DNA from: Steinernema hermaphroditum
Lineage: Eukaryota; Nematoda; Chromadorea; Rhabditida; Steinernematidae
Reading direction: 5' to 3'
Assembly (NCBI GenBank): GCA_030435675.1
Contig: CM059625.1
Location: 11,780,001-11,844,000 of the forward strand
DNA length: 64,000 bases
Shown here: piece after piece, positions 1 to 11,266 of the stretch
Layout: each line of letters opens with the position of its first letter
Position numbering within the stretch: the stretch's first letter is position 1
Notes under the pieces: generated by a model
What the model was told of the DNA's origin: nothing
Databases searched by the model: none
Seen by the model: only the letters and a program-made list of their open reading frames with translations
Made by a program: the position numbers and the translations under genes

Positions 1-2896
1 ACTCGGTAATTAAAGATACATTATCCTGGTTAAGTTTATCTAACTGTTTGGTGCTGAACCGTACACCCGACCCTTTCGCAGAATCCAGGATTCGCACATC
101 GCGTGCTCCACGTAACGTGCGCTCCTCCTGAAATAATAAAGATTATGCAAATGTCAGGATAATAACAAACCTTGAGGGTAACGCGGAAAAAATACCCATA
201 CTGTGTGTTAACATCCAGTTTAACCGATTCGTTTGACAGACTTTTATGAACGGCCGATAAGGCTTTCTCACACTTCTTCTTGATTACTTCCATAGCGGCA
301 TTCATTTCTTCTAGTTGAGGATCAGACGAAGGGGATATACGGAACAGTCCAGTTTCCTCGTAGTATTTCAAATCGATCATTTTTTGAACAAGAACGACGA
401 ACTTTTGAAACTGGTGTCGAGACACACGAACGGGATCCTGGAGATTCTTGTGTAAAAAAAGCACATGAAGGGAAAACGAACCAATACGAGCTCTCTTATA
501 GACGGCTGAAACTTTGTTTGCTCTGCATGCAATTCTGTCAACACCTCCTCAAACTGTTGCAGGGCCACCACCACTTGATACAGTCGATAACAATCGCCAA
601 GCGTAAATTTCTTCTGAATTGCTCTCTTAGCAAGAGCTGGCAAATCGGGTATTCTTCGCAATAAGTCATCGTGTAATATATTTCGACATGAATGTTCCCG
701 ATACAGTGCTTCCACGACGTCGAGTCGTTCCTGGATTCTGCGGTTGTCGTATAAAGGAGAGCGTAACCAGTTGCCTACAACATTTTTTTAGTAGCAGATC
801 GAGACGCGAATCAGGACGACATACGAAGCAACCGCTTTCCTGGATTGGACCGACACTTATTAAGCAATTGGTAAAGAGACTGACATGTACCAACTTCTAC
901 TCCATCATCTGAAAACACTCTCAAAACATGATAAACAAGCATCAACGTCATGCCCACCTTGATCAACAGACGCATCAAATACCTCAAGAGCTCGAATGAC
1001 GCTGTTGTCCATATACATGAAGATATCATTGTTGTACACACCCAATGTAAACTGTCCTTCATATTCCTCCCCAATTTGAAGAGAGGTCATAAGATAAGAA
1101 CCGCATTGATGAACGAGGGGAAATGCAGCACTTCCTTTGCCATGCGGGCCTAAATATTCGAGGGTAAAAAAGTTTGAATCAAATTTGAATTGAATAATGA
1201 TTGAAATGGTTCCCTGGTGTTGTCAGTCGGTCACCTCCCGTCTTTAGACTCACCTGCAGTCCCAATATTTATCTCACATGACAAGATTAGACCGGTCAAC
1301 TTCGATAATCATATCATACTCGGTTGTTTTATCCTAATCGATAAGTGAGATTCAAGGACAGTGGAGAGAGCTAATTGTTGCACATACTGGTTATTGAGAC
1401 ATTTGAATCCCAGACAGTTAAGTACCAGACATTGGAGTCCCAGACATTTAAGTCTCAGACATCTGAGTCCCAGGGCACAGAGCTCCGACGAAACGGTAAC
1501 ATTTGCAAAACGGCAGAAATGTCGCTTATGAAGTATCAAGTGGTGGGCAAATAAGAAGTAGTGAACTGAAATCGCAATCAAAATTTCCAACTAAGCGCTT
1601 AAGGCGTTCACCTTTTTCAAATACTTTTTTTGCGACTAAAATCTAGAAGTGGAGCACATAAACCATCAATTAGACACTTCATAAAGAATGTTACCGTTTC
1701 GACGGAGCTCTGTGTCCGGGACTCAGATGTCTGCGACTCAAAATACTGCCTAACTGATCAGTACAGGGCACTCGCGATTTGTTTGCGCATGAGCGTCTCG
1801 AACAGAGATAACTGCAAAAATTTGAAAAACTCTGCTTGAAACACATGCTTGAAACTTGAAACACGCAGCACAAGGATGTGGATATCGCTGGAGGACTGGT
1901 CACAAATGCGTGAGAATAAACTGTAGGCGCGAAAAGACCAAATGACGCCGGAGGTTAGCTCCACAACAACATTAAAACCAGCTTACCGTCTTTCAAATAA
2001 AAACACAGTTCATGCATATCGCTGAATGAGTGAACATCCTTTTCCGAATAACTAGCGCATGACCGTTTTAAGAGAGCACGAATATCTTCAACCGCCAACA
2101 ACGGAGTCGGCTCGTTGGAATCAGTGAAGAGAAAACACTGTCGAGGATTGGTAGAAACCAGGAACTTCTGAAATACGGCAAAATGACAACCGCCATGAGT
2201 GTCTAAACCAACCTGAAGCTTAGAAATGTGTTCACCTTCTCTGAACGAAGTATATGTCAGACGTCTGTCGTAGATATTAACAAAAACAACGCAAAATGTG
2301 TCCTAAATACCGTTCTTTACTGAAAGAAAACATGACATGTCATACCCTGGCGCATGATTCACCATTGTCTGTAACCATAGCTTCCATACTTGAAGTTGAA
2401 GGACAAATAATTCCCATGCATGTCGACAGATCAGCTAACTCATCACAGTCACCAATGATTTCTTCAAAATCAATCATGTTTGTCTGAGAACCCTTCAGCT
2501 TTTGTTTCCATTGATTGCTGACCAATTCAAAGACTTCTACGCGATAGTTGCACACAAGGAGAAGTTCTCGGACAGTGCGTGTGTATTGAGAACTATTCAA
2601 TGTCATGTACTGGACATCCTGCCCTCCTAAAATTTGTTACAAAAATTTTCGCATAAGCGTTTGTACTAGACTAACCAATACAAGCTCTGGTTAGACTGCT
2701 GTCGCTGTGAAGAACACGCCCTGCGATTAGCATAGCGTCGTCATCATACACTCTATAGTGATCCTAAAGAATAACAAAATAAAAATTGAGCGGAATAATC
2801 GAAGTTTTAAAAACTTACTGACACATCGAAAATTGCAACAGTAGCAGATGACTTCACCTTCAAGACTTGCAGGAGCGATTGATCTTGTTGTTCCAT
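1..2896 (-). CDS. msh-2: DNA mismatch repair protein MSH2 (MutS homologue), 5' part
   Basis: MSH2 pairs with MSH6 to recognise base mismatches in the nucleus. Exons I can place: 2819-2896, 2676-2763, 2346-2626, 2213-2302, 1987-2167, 958-1149, 825-908, 488-774, 171-437 and <1-127; all join in frame. The start ATG at 2896 lies 10 bases after a TTTCAG acceptor. Family landmarks run in order. In the mismatch-binding domain I see DHYRVYDDDAML and LLLVCNYRVEVFEL. The connector follows at 1987-2302. The lever region has FTLGVYNNDIFMYMDNS, then LYQLLNKCRSNPGKRLL and RRIPDLPALAKR. The clamp contains TQYGYFFRVTLK. The N-terminus is roughly 40 residues shorter than in human MSH2. The C-terminal Walker ATPase lies beyond position 1, so activity cannot be judged. 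The 0.8-kb intron at 1150-1986 carries repeats. Divergent to the aldo-keto reductase gene. Confidence 0.95.
1454..1745. repeat. Imperfect inverted repeat (MITE-like) in msh-2 intron
   Basis: The left arm (about 1454-1555) and right arm (about 1650-1745) are reverse complements over nearly 90 bases with scattered mismatches. A clear shared core is GAGCTCCGACGAAACGGTAA near 1476-1500 against its complement near 1688-1710. About 100 bases lie between the arms. Outside the left arm, from about 1396, there is a short degenerate tandem repeat with unit near CAGACATTTGAGTCC. I did not find a coding capacity or a clear target duplication. Confidence 0.7.
1755..1835 (+). repeat. Dispersed repeat copy A (in msh-2 intron)
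   Basis: By eye this segment matches 3240-3325 at roughly two thirds identity. Shared words include ATTTGTTTGCGC / ATTTGTCTGCGC, GTCTCGAA and a following A-rich run. It adjoins the right arm of the inverted repeat, so it may be part of the same old element. Confidence 0.5.
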
Positions 2897-4951
2897 AACG
2901 TATTATCTGAAACAAACAAAGTATTGTAAATGTTTGAAAGCTCTCGAATAGGACATGACGCATATTGTCGCTCAAGAATGCAAATGTACAAACAACAGGA
3001 CTAGGTAATGTGCGTGTACGTGATCCTCACCGGCTCATAATCGAGGATCATTCGGCTTGCTTTGTTCCCGACCGAGCGGTCTATCTTCTCCGCGACATCT
3101 CTGCTCAGCTCACCGCTGCTCCACTCACCGGTGCTCTGGTCACTGCTGCTCCGCGCTGCTCCATCGCTGCTCCATCATATTCGATCTGCGAAGAAGCGAA
3201 GAGTGAATGGGGAACCGACCGCCTGCGGGCACACATGCCGCCTGACTGACCATTGATCACTCCCAATTTGTCTGCGCGCGACTGTCTCGAATGCAGACAG
3301 TTACAAAACTTCCAAAAATCACGTATGCAACGCGCATTGGATGTAGCCAGCTGCTTGCGGCTGTAGTGTGTATATACATGGGTTGTGGAGGAGAGGAGCA
3401 AGGCGATACAGCATGTTAGACCTCAGTAGGGAACGAAGCAAGCTGAACGAACTCCAATTATGAGCCCGAGTGAGTCAAACTGTTCCGGCACTGCGCGAAT
3501 CACGTGCATCATCTAAACTAGTGCCCAAAAAGCATGAGAACCACAAATGTGAAGCAAGGAAAGTTTGGAGAAACAAGTTTCGCGCAAATTCTGTGAAGGA
3601 AAGTCGGTTCAGGATACGTGCTATTTTGCTATTACCCGCCCATAGACGGTGGGTATACATTTACTGATTGTGTGTTCAACGAAATTCGCTTGCCGTTTAA
3701 CGTTACGGCATTTAGAGGAAGTAAGATTACACAGAGACGAATATGCGAACTGACCACTGTGACTCCACAACGCAAGTCTGCAACTAAAGGCAGATCGCCT
3801 TGATGGAATTTGATCGGTTAAGTAGCTAATGAAAGAAAATAAAGTGAAACAATGGACATCGGCGGATTTTATGATACGATATCAAATTATGTAACTATAA
3901 GTTAAAATTGCAACAACGTGCGAACATGATCGCTACGTGGGTTTATTTTAATTGTAGCTATTTTTTTACGGAAGGTGAACGTTTCCTTGTCTATGTTCAA
4001 TGAGAATTGTTCATTCGTGTATTGTTTCTATGTGCGTTTCCAGTTCTACTACAGTTGTCGTGGGAAAAGAGTTAGGTATTAGAAGGTAGAAGTGAAGCTA
4101 TTTGCCGTTAATTTCCAGCTGTCTTCAGAAATTATGCAAGCGTCATGTGCGAGCCGCCTTTTCCTTCGTGTTCACCTGCTTTTTCCTGCCTGGCTCTGGC
4201 CAGCGCTTAACACTGTACGGTCGTGTATCTTTCGGTTGTATATAATCTCCACACTTTCATAATCCATGTGTGCATGCTCACTCGCACTCTGTTTGCCAGC
4301 TATAATATTGTCGCGCATCAATTAAAGCTTGGCAGTAGTAGAATAATTAGAATAGAGCATAAACTACAACGTCAGCACAAGGCGCGGAAAGAAAAGACGC
4401 GGGATTCGAGAGGGTTATTGAGACGAGTATGCAGACCGCTTTTTTGGATGTTGTGCTTCGTGGGTCTTTCGTGATTTCAGATTTCATGTTTTTAATCGTT
4501 GACTTTCATTCCCCGATTTATAATTTGACCCCCAAGAGTATTTATTCGCGGTTCTCTGATCTGAAATGTTTGGTTTCCGACGCGTATACACACCCGGAAA
4601 TGTCGGCATCCTTGATGGCAAGCGAGGACAATCTTAATGCGCATATTCCATATGTGTGTAGTGCGAAAGTCAGCACTCGTTCGATCCAAGTGAGCTTAGG
4701 ACTACTGACTACATCAGGATATTAGATAACATGCGATATTAGTGATTCTCAGCTTCTCTACACTCTAAGGTCGCGAGACCACACACAGATCGCGCATCGA
4801 ATGGACAGAATTGTCAGGGGAGCACGACTGCAGCCGATGGCGAATATCGGAAACACGCCACTGCAGTTCTTATCGCGGGTTTTTTCGTTATGAATTGTGA
4901 TTCGCCTTTATTTATGTTTTTGCGTTACATTTATCGTAAAACTGTTTCAGG
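2897..4951. other. Divergent intergenic region, no gene recognised
   Basis: This 2-kb stretch separates msh-2 (leftward) from the aldo-keto reductase (rightward) and presumably holds both promoters. Apart from repeat copy B and the short tandem near 3112-3180, I see only short random open frames and no RNA gene. Confidence 0.6.
3240..3325 (+). repeat. Dispersed repeat copy B (intergenic)
   Basis: This is a second, diverged copy of the segment at 1755-1835, in the same orientation, about 1.5 kb away in the intergenic space upstream of msh-2. Immediately upstream (about 3112-3180) is a short irregular tandem of GCTGCTCC/CACTCACCG-type units. Confidence 0.5.
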
Positions 4952-6022
4952 ATGGCTCGTTTCGGAAACACTCGAGGTGGATATGTTCGCATGGCCGACG
5001 GCTACGAAATGCCGTTATTTGGACTCGGAACTTATAAGATAACCACACAGAAAGATATGGATCGCGCTGTCGACGCCGCTTTAAAGAACGGATACCGTCT
5101 GTTTGACACTGCGTTCGCCTATAGCAACGAAGAACTACTCGGTAATTCGCTTCAGGTACGGTGGCGTATTTGTGTGTTTGAACTGTCTTCTTCCAGAGAT
5201 TGTTGCCTGAACATAACTTGACACAAGCAGACGTCTTCGTAACAACCAAGGTTCCAATTTTAAGTGGAGACAACAAGAAGGATCGCACTTACGAAGTGGT
5301 TTGTGAATCTCTCAAAAAACTTCAACTCGGGTAAAAGAAGTGTGGATGCATTGTCACTGGTCTTTTTTTTAGTGCAATCGATTTGGTCCTTGTGCATTAC
5401 CCGCGTGAGTGGAGTGGGTCCGACAAAAATCCGAAAAATCAAACCGACCGTATCGAAGTTTACCAAGCATTAGAGCGATGCAAAGGTTGTTCGTCGGAAT
5501 CTTTTGGTGTTTTTATGTGAAGTTTCATTTAGAAGAGGGCAAAGTTCGAAGCATTGGCGTGTCTAATTTCGAAATTCGTCACTTACAAGAACTTCTGCAA
5601 GTCTGTCGCTACCGGCCTGCTGTCAATCAGTGTGAATTTCATCCGTTCTGCTGCCGACGTGAACTTCTTGAATACTGCCGACAGCAGGAAATTTTCTTTG
5701 AAGCGTTTACTTCGCTGGCTCGACAAGATCCAAAACTTTATAAGAATGAAGTTGTGGTACGCATTGCGGAAAATCACAAGATGGATGTGCCGGTAACACT
5801 GCGTCACCTTAGGGTTATGATAATCTCTTTTTGTAGCACGTTCTTTTGGCCTTCGCCCTCACTCAACATATTGGAGTGATTCCGAAATCGTCTAATCCAG
5901 ACCGGGTTGCTGAGAATATCAATGTTGTTGGAAAGAAGCTGACTCTTAAGGACGTGGAGGATCTATTATCTCTTAACCGAACTTATAATTACACAGATTG
6001 TAGTCCATGGGATGTTGTATAA
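4952..6022 (+). CDS. Aldo-keto reductase (AKR family)
   Basis: Probable NADPH-dependent cytosolic reductase of carbonyl compounds. Five exons: 4952-5155, 5197-5330, 5373-5485, 5533-5792 and 5837-6022. They sum to 897 bases (298 residues, usual AKR size) and are frame-checked. The start ATG lies one base after a CTGTTTCAG acceptor, which suggests trans-splicing. The catalytic tetrad is visible: Asp and Tyr in GYRLFDTAFAYSNE (about residues 49-62), Lys in VFVTTKVP and His in LVLVHYP. Other AKR signatures are MPLFGLGTYK near the N-terminus, IGVSNFEIRHL, and VIPKSSNPDRVAENI, which contains the NADPH-binding Lys-Ser region. A poly(A) signal AATAAA is at 6120-6125. The substrate cannot be inferred. 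I see no disruption. Confidence 0.93.
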
Positions 6023-6119
6023 TGCATTAAATCACCTTGTTTTTATGATAGGTCGCTGTTTTTGTTTCCAGTACTCTCTACTCGTCTTTGCCTTTTTTTA
6101 CAGTGCGTTTTCTACGATG

Positions 6120-6125
6120 AATAAA
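6120..6125 (+). other. Poly(A) signal of the aldo-keto reductase gene
   Basis: AATAAA lies about 100 bases after the stop codon at 6020-6022. Confidence 0.6.
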
Positions 6126-6549
6126 ATGCCTTTTTCTTACCGAGTTAGGGTAAGATACGGCGCAGACGGCGTATGACGGAAATGGGAGAACACGGGTAGA
6201 TATGGGTGCATGGTTAGATCTGCTTTGTGTAACACGTTTTTCTTCTTCGTCCGAAATGATCTTTGACCTTGAACCAGGCTGTCGCCTGCAGCCGCCCGAA
6301 CCTATTTTGATGTTTGTCGAAAAAAGAGAGATTGCGCGACCGAGAGTCGGCCGTCGGCAGCCTGCATCTGCTCGGCCCACCAGAAACGCGCGTTAGAATC
6401 CGTGAGTCGACGGTTCCGCGGTCACGTGATCGTGGAATCACCACTGGTTACCATCGCCGCGGCGAGCTTATCGCAACCGTATAAAGACTCACCTCAAGAG
6501 AGTTGCCGACCGTGGCATAGACGCGTCGTTCCTGCATCCCTCGTCTGAG

Positions 6550-7497
6550 ATGGCCGGCCTTCTCGACATCATCACTGAGTCGCCCTTCAACTATGAAGCC
6601 GCGCGGCAATACACCCGCGAGATCCAATGGCCCGCTTTCTGGATCTCCATGATCTACGTCGTCGTCATCTTCAGCATCAAGGCAATCATGACCAATTTCA
6701 AGCCATTCGAAGTGAGATAGTTCTTTCTTTCCGCTTTTTCACATTCCACTTGCAGCTCAAACCTGCCCTCACCTTTTGGAACGCTTGGTTGGCGGTCTTC
6801 AGCATTGCCGGATCTCTTGTGACTACTCCAGCTCTCCTTTCTGCCATCTACAGCCAGGGACTCACAGGTATACGGTAGTGCGCATCTCATTTATCACATA
6901 GTAGACTCTTAAGGTTCGTACTGCCACTCCGGCGCTTTCTTCGAAGGAGCCAGCGGCCTCTGGTCCTTTGTGTTCTGCATTTCGAAGATTGCTGAGCTCG
7001 GAGACACAATTCTCATCGTTCTGCGCAAGAAGCCTCTGATGTTCCTCCACTGGTACCACCACGTGCTCACGCTCAACTATGGATTCCTCTCCTTCATGGA
7101 GAACACCGCCTTCAACACCTGGATCATCTGGTTGAACTTTTCTGTTCACGCCATCATGTACAGGTAACTTTGTCGACCAAGACTTTTCGATATAAGCTAT
7201 CTTTTGTTCAGCTACTACTTGACCACTTCCTTCAAGATCCGTGTGCCCGCAGTCATTGCCCGCTCCATTACCTTCCTCCAGATCCTCCAGTTCGTAATCA
7301 CCCACTTGATCCTCTTCCACGTCGGCTACCTCTACCTCAACGGAACTCAATGTGACGTCACTGGTCACACCTACTTCCTCTGCCTCGGAATGGAGATCAG
7401 CTACCTTGTGCTCTTCGGAAACTTCTTCTACCAGTCGTACATCAAGAACGGTGGCAAGAAGTTCAAGAAGGAACAAGTGACGAAGAAGTCCGACTAA
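6550..7497 (+). CDS. ELO family very-long-chain fatty acid elongase (first of tandem pair)
   Basis: 3-ketoacyl-CoA synthase of the ER membrane that condenses malonyl-CoA with an acyl-CoA. Exons 6550-6711, 6756-6867, 6914-7163 and 7212-7497 sum to 810 bases (269 residues) and are frame-checked. Family motifs are all present: SKIAELGDTILIVLRKKP, the catalytic histidine box LHWYHHV, the HAIMYSYY segment across the third intron, and LQILQFVITHLI. Several hydrophobic segments give the multi-pass topology. The last four residues, KKSD, form a di-lysine ER-retrieval signal. AATAAA at 7534-7539 is the likely poly(A) signal. The next gene is a paralogue in the same orientation about 1.15 kb on. C. elegans has elo-1 to elo-9, with elo-5 and elo-6 adjacent. 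I cannot assign orthology or chain-length preference from motifs alone. Confidence 0.94.
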
Positions 7498-8645
7498 CTT
7501 ATTTCAATTCCCTTTCGTACTTTGATTGGTTTTAATAAAGGACGGTGCACTGGACGTCTTGTCTCAAAGGTTACGCGTACCTTAATTTAGGTAAAGCGTT
7601 GATAACCAATTGCATAACACTGCGCTGTCTGATATCAGTAGAATCTACAGTGCTAGCAAGCAACAAATATACGTACTACGCGATCTGACGATTGTAGTCG
7701 TTGACACGTTTGACCTCGCCGACCCGTTATCACTTGTCCGCGGACGCCTTTGGCTGTTGATAGCAGAGCAAAGAGGAAGAAAGAAAGAACAAAAAGACAG
7801 CAGGGACAACTGTCAACTGAACTAAAACTGCTTAAAGTCATTCGGGAATTAACAGAACAATTTACAAGTAAAGCTCTCAATACATGAGGCTTAAAGGAGT
7901 AAAGTACGAAGTTTAGTCTTACCACTCCTCAGATTATTCTACAGGTATTCTAGCTTCAATGATCTCTGTCTTCATGAGGCGGAACAAAATCTGCAGTCTA
8001 GATTTGTTTGTCATCAAACTTATCGAATATAAGAAAGCAGTGAGATACGTGAAGGCCTCTCCTATTGGATCGTGGCTAGATGTGAGGGTCGCATGTCGTA
8101 AAGACTTTGCCTTTTACAGAATGGTTGAAATCACAGGATCCAAGTAATCACCGACAGACCCGAAGGTAAACACACTTTGTCGGAAGAATTGTTGTTCTTT
8201 GCAAGAATGAAAGTGCTCTCTTGTAGATCAAAGCTTACCGCGTGTAGTCTTGCACAATAGCACAGTATGTTATTAATCGTGTTTTTCTGATTCCTGATGA
8301 CACCACCGAATCGTCCGTTTATCTGCATTCTCCACGCCTTCGCTCTCTCCACAGCTTTACTAGCACGAGGTGTGACCACTCGGTGGCCCGATGGTTTTGT
8401 GGGGTGACAGCAGGAATCGCCGATTCTCCTCATGTGCTTATCATATGAATCCTCTCCTGAAGGGGCGGTGCTCTTTCTGGATCGTTGGTTGAACGCTCTC
8501 TGCTACATTTAAGGAGAGTTCAGTTGGCGTGCATTGTTTACGAGTTGAGGTCTGCATATAGTGGTCCGCGCCCGATCCGTCCCCTCTAATATTACCCAAT
8601 TTAGCCTTTCTTCTAACTGTCCGTTCTCTCACTTTCAGACACACG
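7498..8645. other. Intergenic region between the two elongase genes
   Basis: About 1.15 kb with a poly(A) signal at its left end and presumably the promoter of the second elongase at its right end. I see no other gene. The spacing is too wide for a tight nematode operon. Confidence 0.6.
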
Positions 8646-9559
8646 ATGGGTATTGTCGAACTGGTGTCGACGGGCTTCGAGTTCGAGGCCGCCAAGAAAT
8701 GGTGCGCCCAGATGGAGTACCCCCTTATTCTGATCTCCTTCACTTACATCGTTACTATTTGGTCCATCAAGTTCATAATGGCCGACCGCAAGCCGTTCGA
8801 CCTGCAGCGCCCACTCAACATTTGGAATGCGTGTCTGGCCATCTTCAGCATCCTGGGCTTCATCCGTCTAACTCCCACATTCATCAACGAAGTCGCCAAC
8901 AACGGGATTCAATGTAAGAATTTTCAAAGGTCGGAAAATAGTTGAGAATCCATTATTTTAGCCACCTACACCACCGTCGGACCTCTTCAGAAAGATGATG
9001 TTGCTGGCTACTGGACGTTCCTCTGGGTGTTCTCGAAGATCCCCGAACTCGTTGACACGATCTTCATCGTGCTCCGCAAGAGGCCTCTGATGTTCATGCA
9101 CTGGTACCATCATGCGCTTACCGGCTACTTCTCCTTTGTCAACTACTACTCTGACAACGCCTACATGATTTGGGTTGTCTGGCTCAACTACTTCATCCAC
9201 TCTTTCATGTACAGGTAATTACAAATATTTCCAGATGCTTTTTTAAGGTTATTACATTAAGCTACTACATGCTCCGCTCGTTCCGCTTCCGCGTTCCTCC
9301 TCAGGTCGCCCAGCTGATCACGGGTGCCCAAATCGTGCAGTTCCTCATCACCCATGCCGTCATGATTCACTTGGGCGTCCTCGTTATCCTCAACCCTAAT
9401 AACAACTACGATGTTACCTTCAAGGGATACTTCATTGGAGCGTTCATGGAGTTCACGTACCTCCTTCTCTGGTTCCAATTCTACCACAAGTCCTACATCG
9501 CCAACGGTGGAAAGAAGTACAACGATCACCACGCCGCCGTCAAGGGAAAGAAACAGTAG
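8646..9559 (+). CDS. ELO family very-long-chain fatty acid elongase (second of tandem pair)
   Basis: Paralogue of the upstream elongase. Exons 8646-8913, 8962-9214 and 9262-9559 sum to 819 bases (272 residues), frame-checked. The ATG follows a CACTTTCAG acceptor by 7 bases, consistent with trans-splicing. Motifs: ADRKPFDLQRPLNIWNA, SKIPELVDTIFIVLRKRP, histidine box MHWYHHA, HSFMYSYY and AQIVQFLITHAVM. The C-terminus KGKKQ is lysine-rich, a weaker ER signal than in its neighbour. The last two introns sit at the same positions as in the first gene. The KRPLM and LVDTIF variants resemble my memory of the C. elegans ELO-1/ELO-2 group (palmitate and PUFA elongation), but this is only an impression. 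Confidence 0.94.
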
Positions 9560-11266
9560 TTTGACAAGGTTAATTATGCATTGATACTGATTAAAGCTGG
9601 CTTGCTGAACGATAGTACTTTGTAAGAAAGAAAAATTTTAATATTATATCGTATAGTGTCTGGCTTGCACATGGTGGTGCGCATGACGGGCATTCCAGTA
9701 CACAAGCCATACACAACCTTGGCAAGGGATTGTCCTGCATTTGTTTAAATCCATTTCATTTCATTTCTGATCAAAGCGACGGAAACGATGTCATCATACC
9801 ATCATATCGAGTGACACGATCAAAGTTCTCCCCCCTGTGAGTCATTTGAGAAGACGCTCCTTATCAGTGTCAACTTCCAATCAAGAACGTACTTTATGAT
9901 CTTTTTGGTTTGATAGGACTGAGACTGAAGAGCCAATTGAAACAGTTTCAACAATGAATAAATTGCAGCACTAATCGGGAATTGTAACGAACGCTTTCTC
10001 AAATTTTATTTTTGTACATTGCCGTAGTAGTTTGCCATAATAGTTGAAATTGCACATAAAATCATATCTACTGCGAAAACTAAAAACCGAAAACGTAACG
10101 ACCATTTTTAAGTATTCTCAAATTATAATCATAATACTCTAGAATGCGATCATTCTGCTTTAGGGGAAATGATCACAAAATTTCGTGTTTTGTGTCATCT
10201 GCGATTGGACCGACCGGAGTCGCTCGATGATTATTTGATACCCGAATTGTGAGGACCCGTGGCATCGTTCTACCTTGGGCACTCAGCATTTATGGCGATT
10301 GCACAGATAAAAATCTGTGCTAAAATTCTCACCAAAATGTGGACCATTTTTATCTGGGGATCGTTTTTATATAGGACGCTTGGCGCTGCAGCTGTAGCTA
10401 CTGTTCTCCTCGAATTCCGTTTCTTTTGAGAGAAGTCTTAGAGCGAACGAGAGAAATTGCTAAAGATAGCTTAGCTTGCGTCGAAGCTGATCTCCGGTGC
10501 GTCTTAGAAGGTACTTGCCGAGATATGCCGGAACAGTTGTTGATACCAGTGAAGTGTTCTTTGTCGTAACGGACTATGATGGTTATGCAAGACGAGAGGA
10601 CCGAAAGAAGCATGATAAACGTGAAGAAAGCGGAGGCTAACGGGAAGAGGCACCGAGGAGTTGACCATTGTGGAGACGAAACACTTTGCCATCAGAGACT
10701 GTGATGCACTTTCCCCATTTACTCAAAAGAGTAATAAATAGAATCGCTGCCTCCGAACTCGCTCTCCGAGGAAGGGAGAGTTACTCGTGGAATTGATGGC
10801 GCGCGGACGGCGACAGATAATTACGCTCTTCTTGAGCGTATTGTATTCCTCTCATGAACCATAGAACGACGCGAGGTTTCACTTTCCGTCTCCTTTACCA
10901 GGAATTGGACGGGCGCTCGGAAGGCAAGTTCGCAGACGTTCTCGGAGTCTCTCGGATTCGCTTTGTTTGCGCTTGCTGTCGGAATGATGGCGACTTTGAT
11001 ATCTTGTCGCTTGGCGGTAATAGCCTCCGTGTCACAGGCGAGTCCAAGTGGCGATGAGGAAATGTGGCAATTGCAAAACAGTTTCTGTATGCGCGACGGC
11101 CACTGAGTGACTGTAGATTCATTGGCTCGCGCACGTTCGCGCACTGCCAGGCACCGCCTCCGCCGGGTTTGAGCGCCAGGTGAACGAGTCGGAGTGACTC
11201 TGCTTCGGTTATAGACACATCCCGTTCCGTCAGATCCGTCCGGTGTCCGTTTTCGACAAGGCTGAT
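9560..11266. other. Intergenic region upstream of the large receptor gene
   Basis: 1.7 kb without a recognisable gene; open frames here are short and lack family motifs. The right end (about 10800-11266) is GC-richer and probably holds the promoter of the receptor gene. Confidence 0.55.

Noticed and set aside
2303..2345. Apparent frame break between two msh-2 exons
   Set aside because: With the acceptor GGTATTTAG the exon 2213-2302 starts DTFCVVFVNIYDRRL and the frame is continuous.
5799..5836. Reading the aldo-keto reductase straight through its last intron
   Set aside because: The read-through frame inserts non-family sequence and ends at 5879. Removing the GT-AG intron at 5793-5836 restores the conserved IPKSSNPDRVAENI end.
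6862..7476. A 204-codon acidic open frame on the - strand
   Set aside because: Antisense to ELO copy 1; it runs through that gene's introns and mirrors its codon bias.
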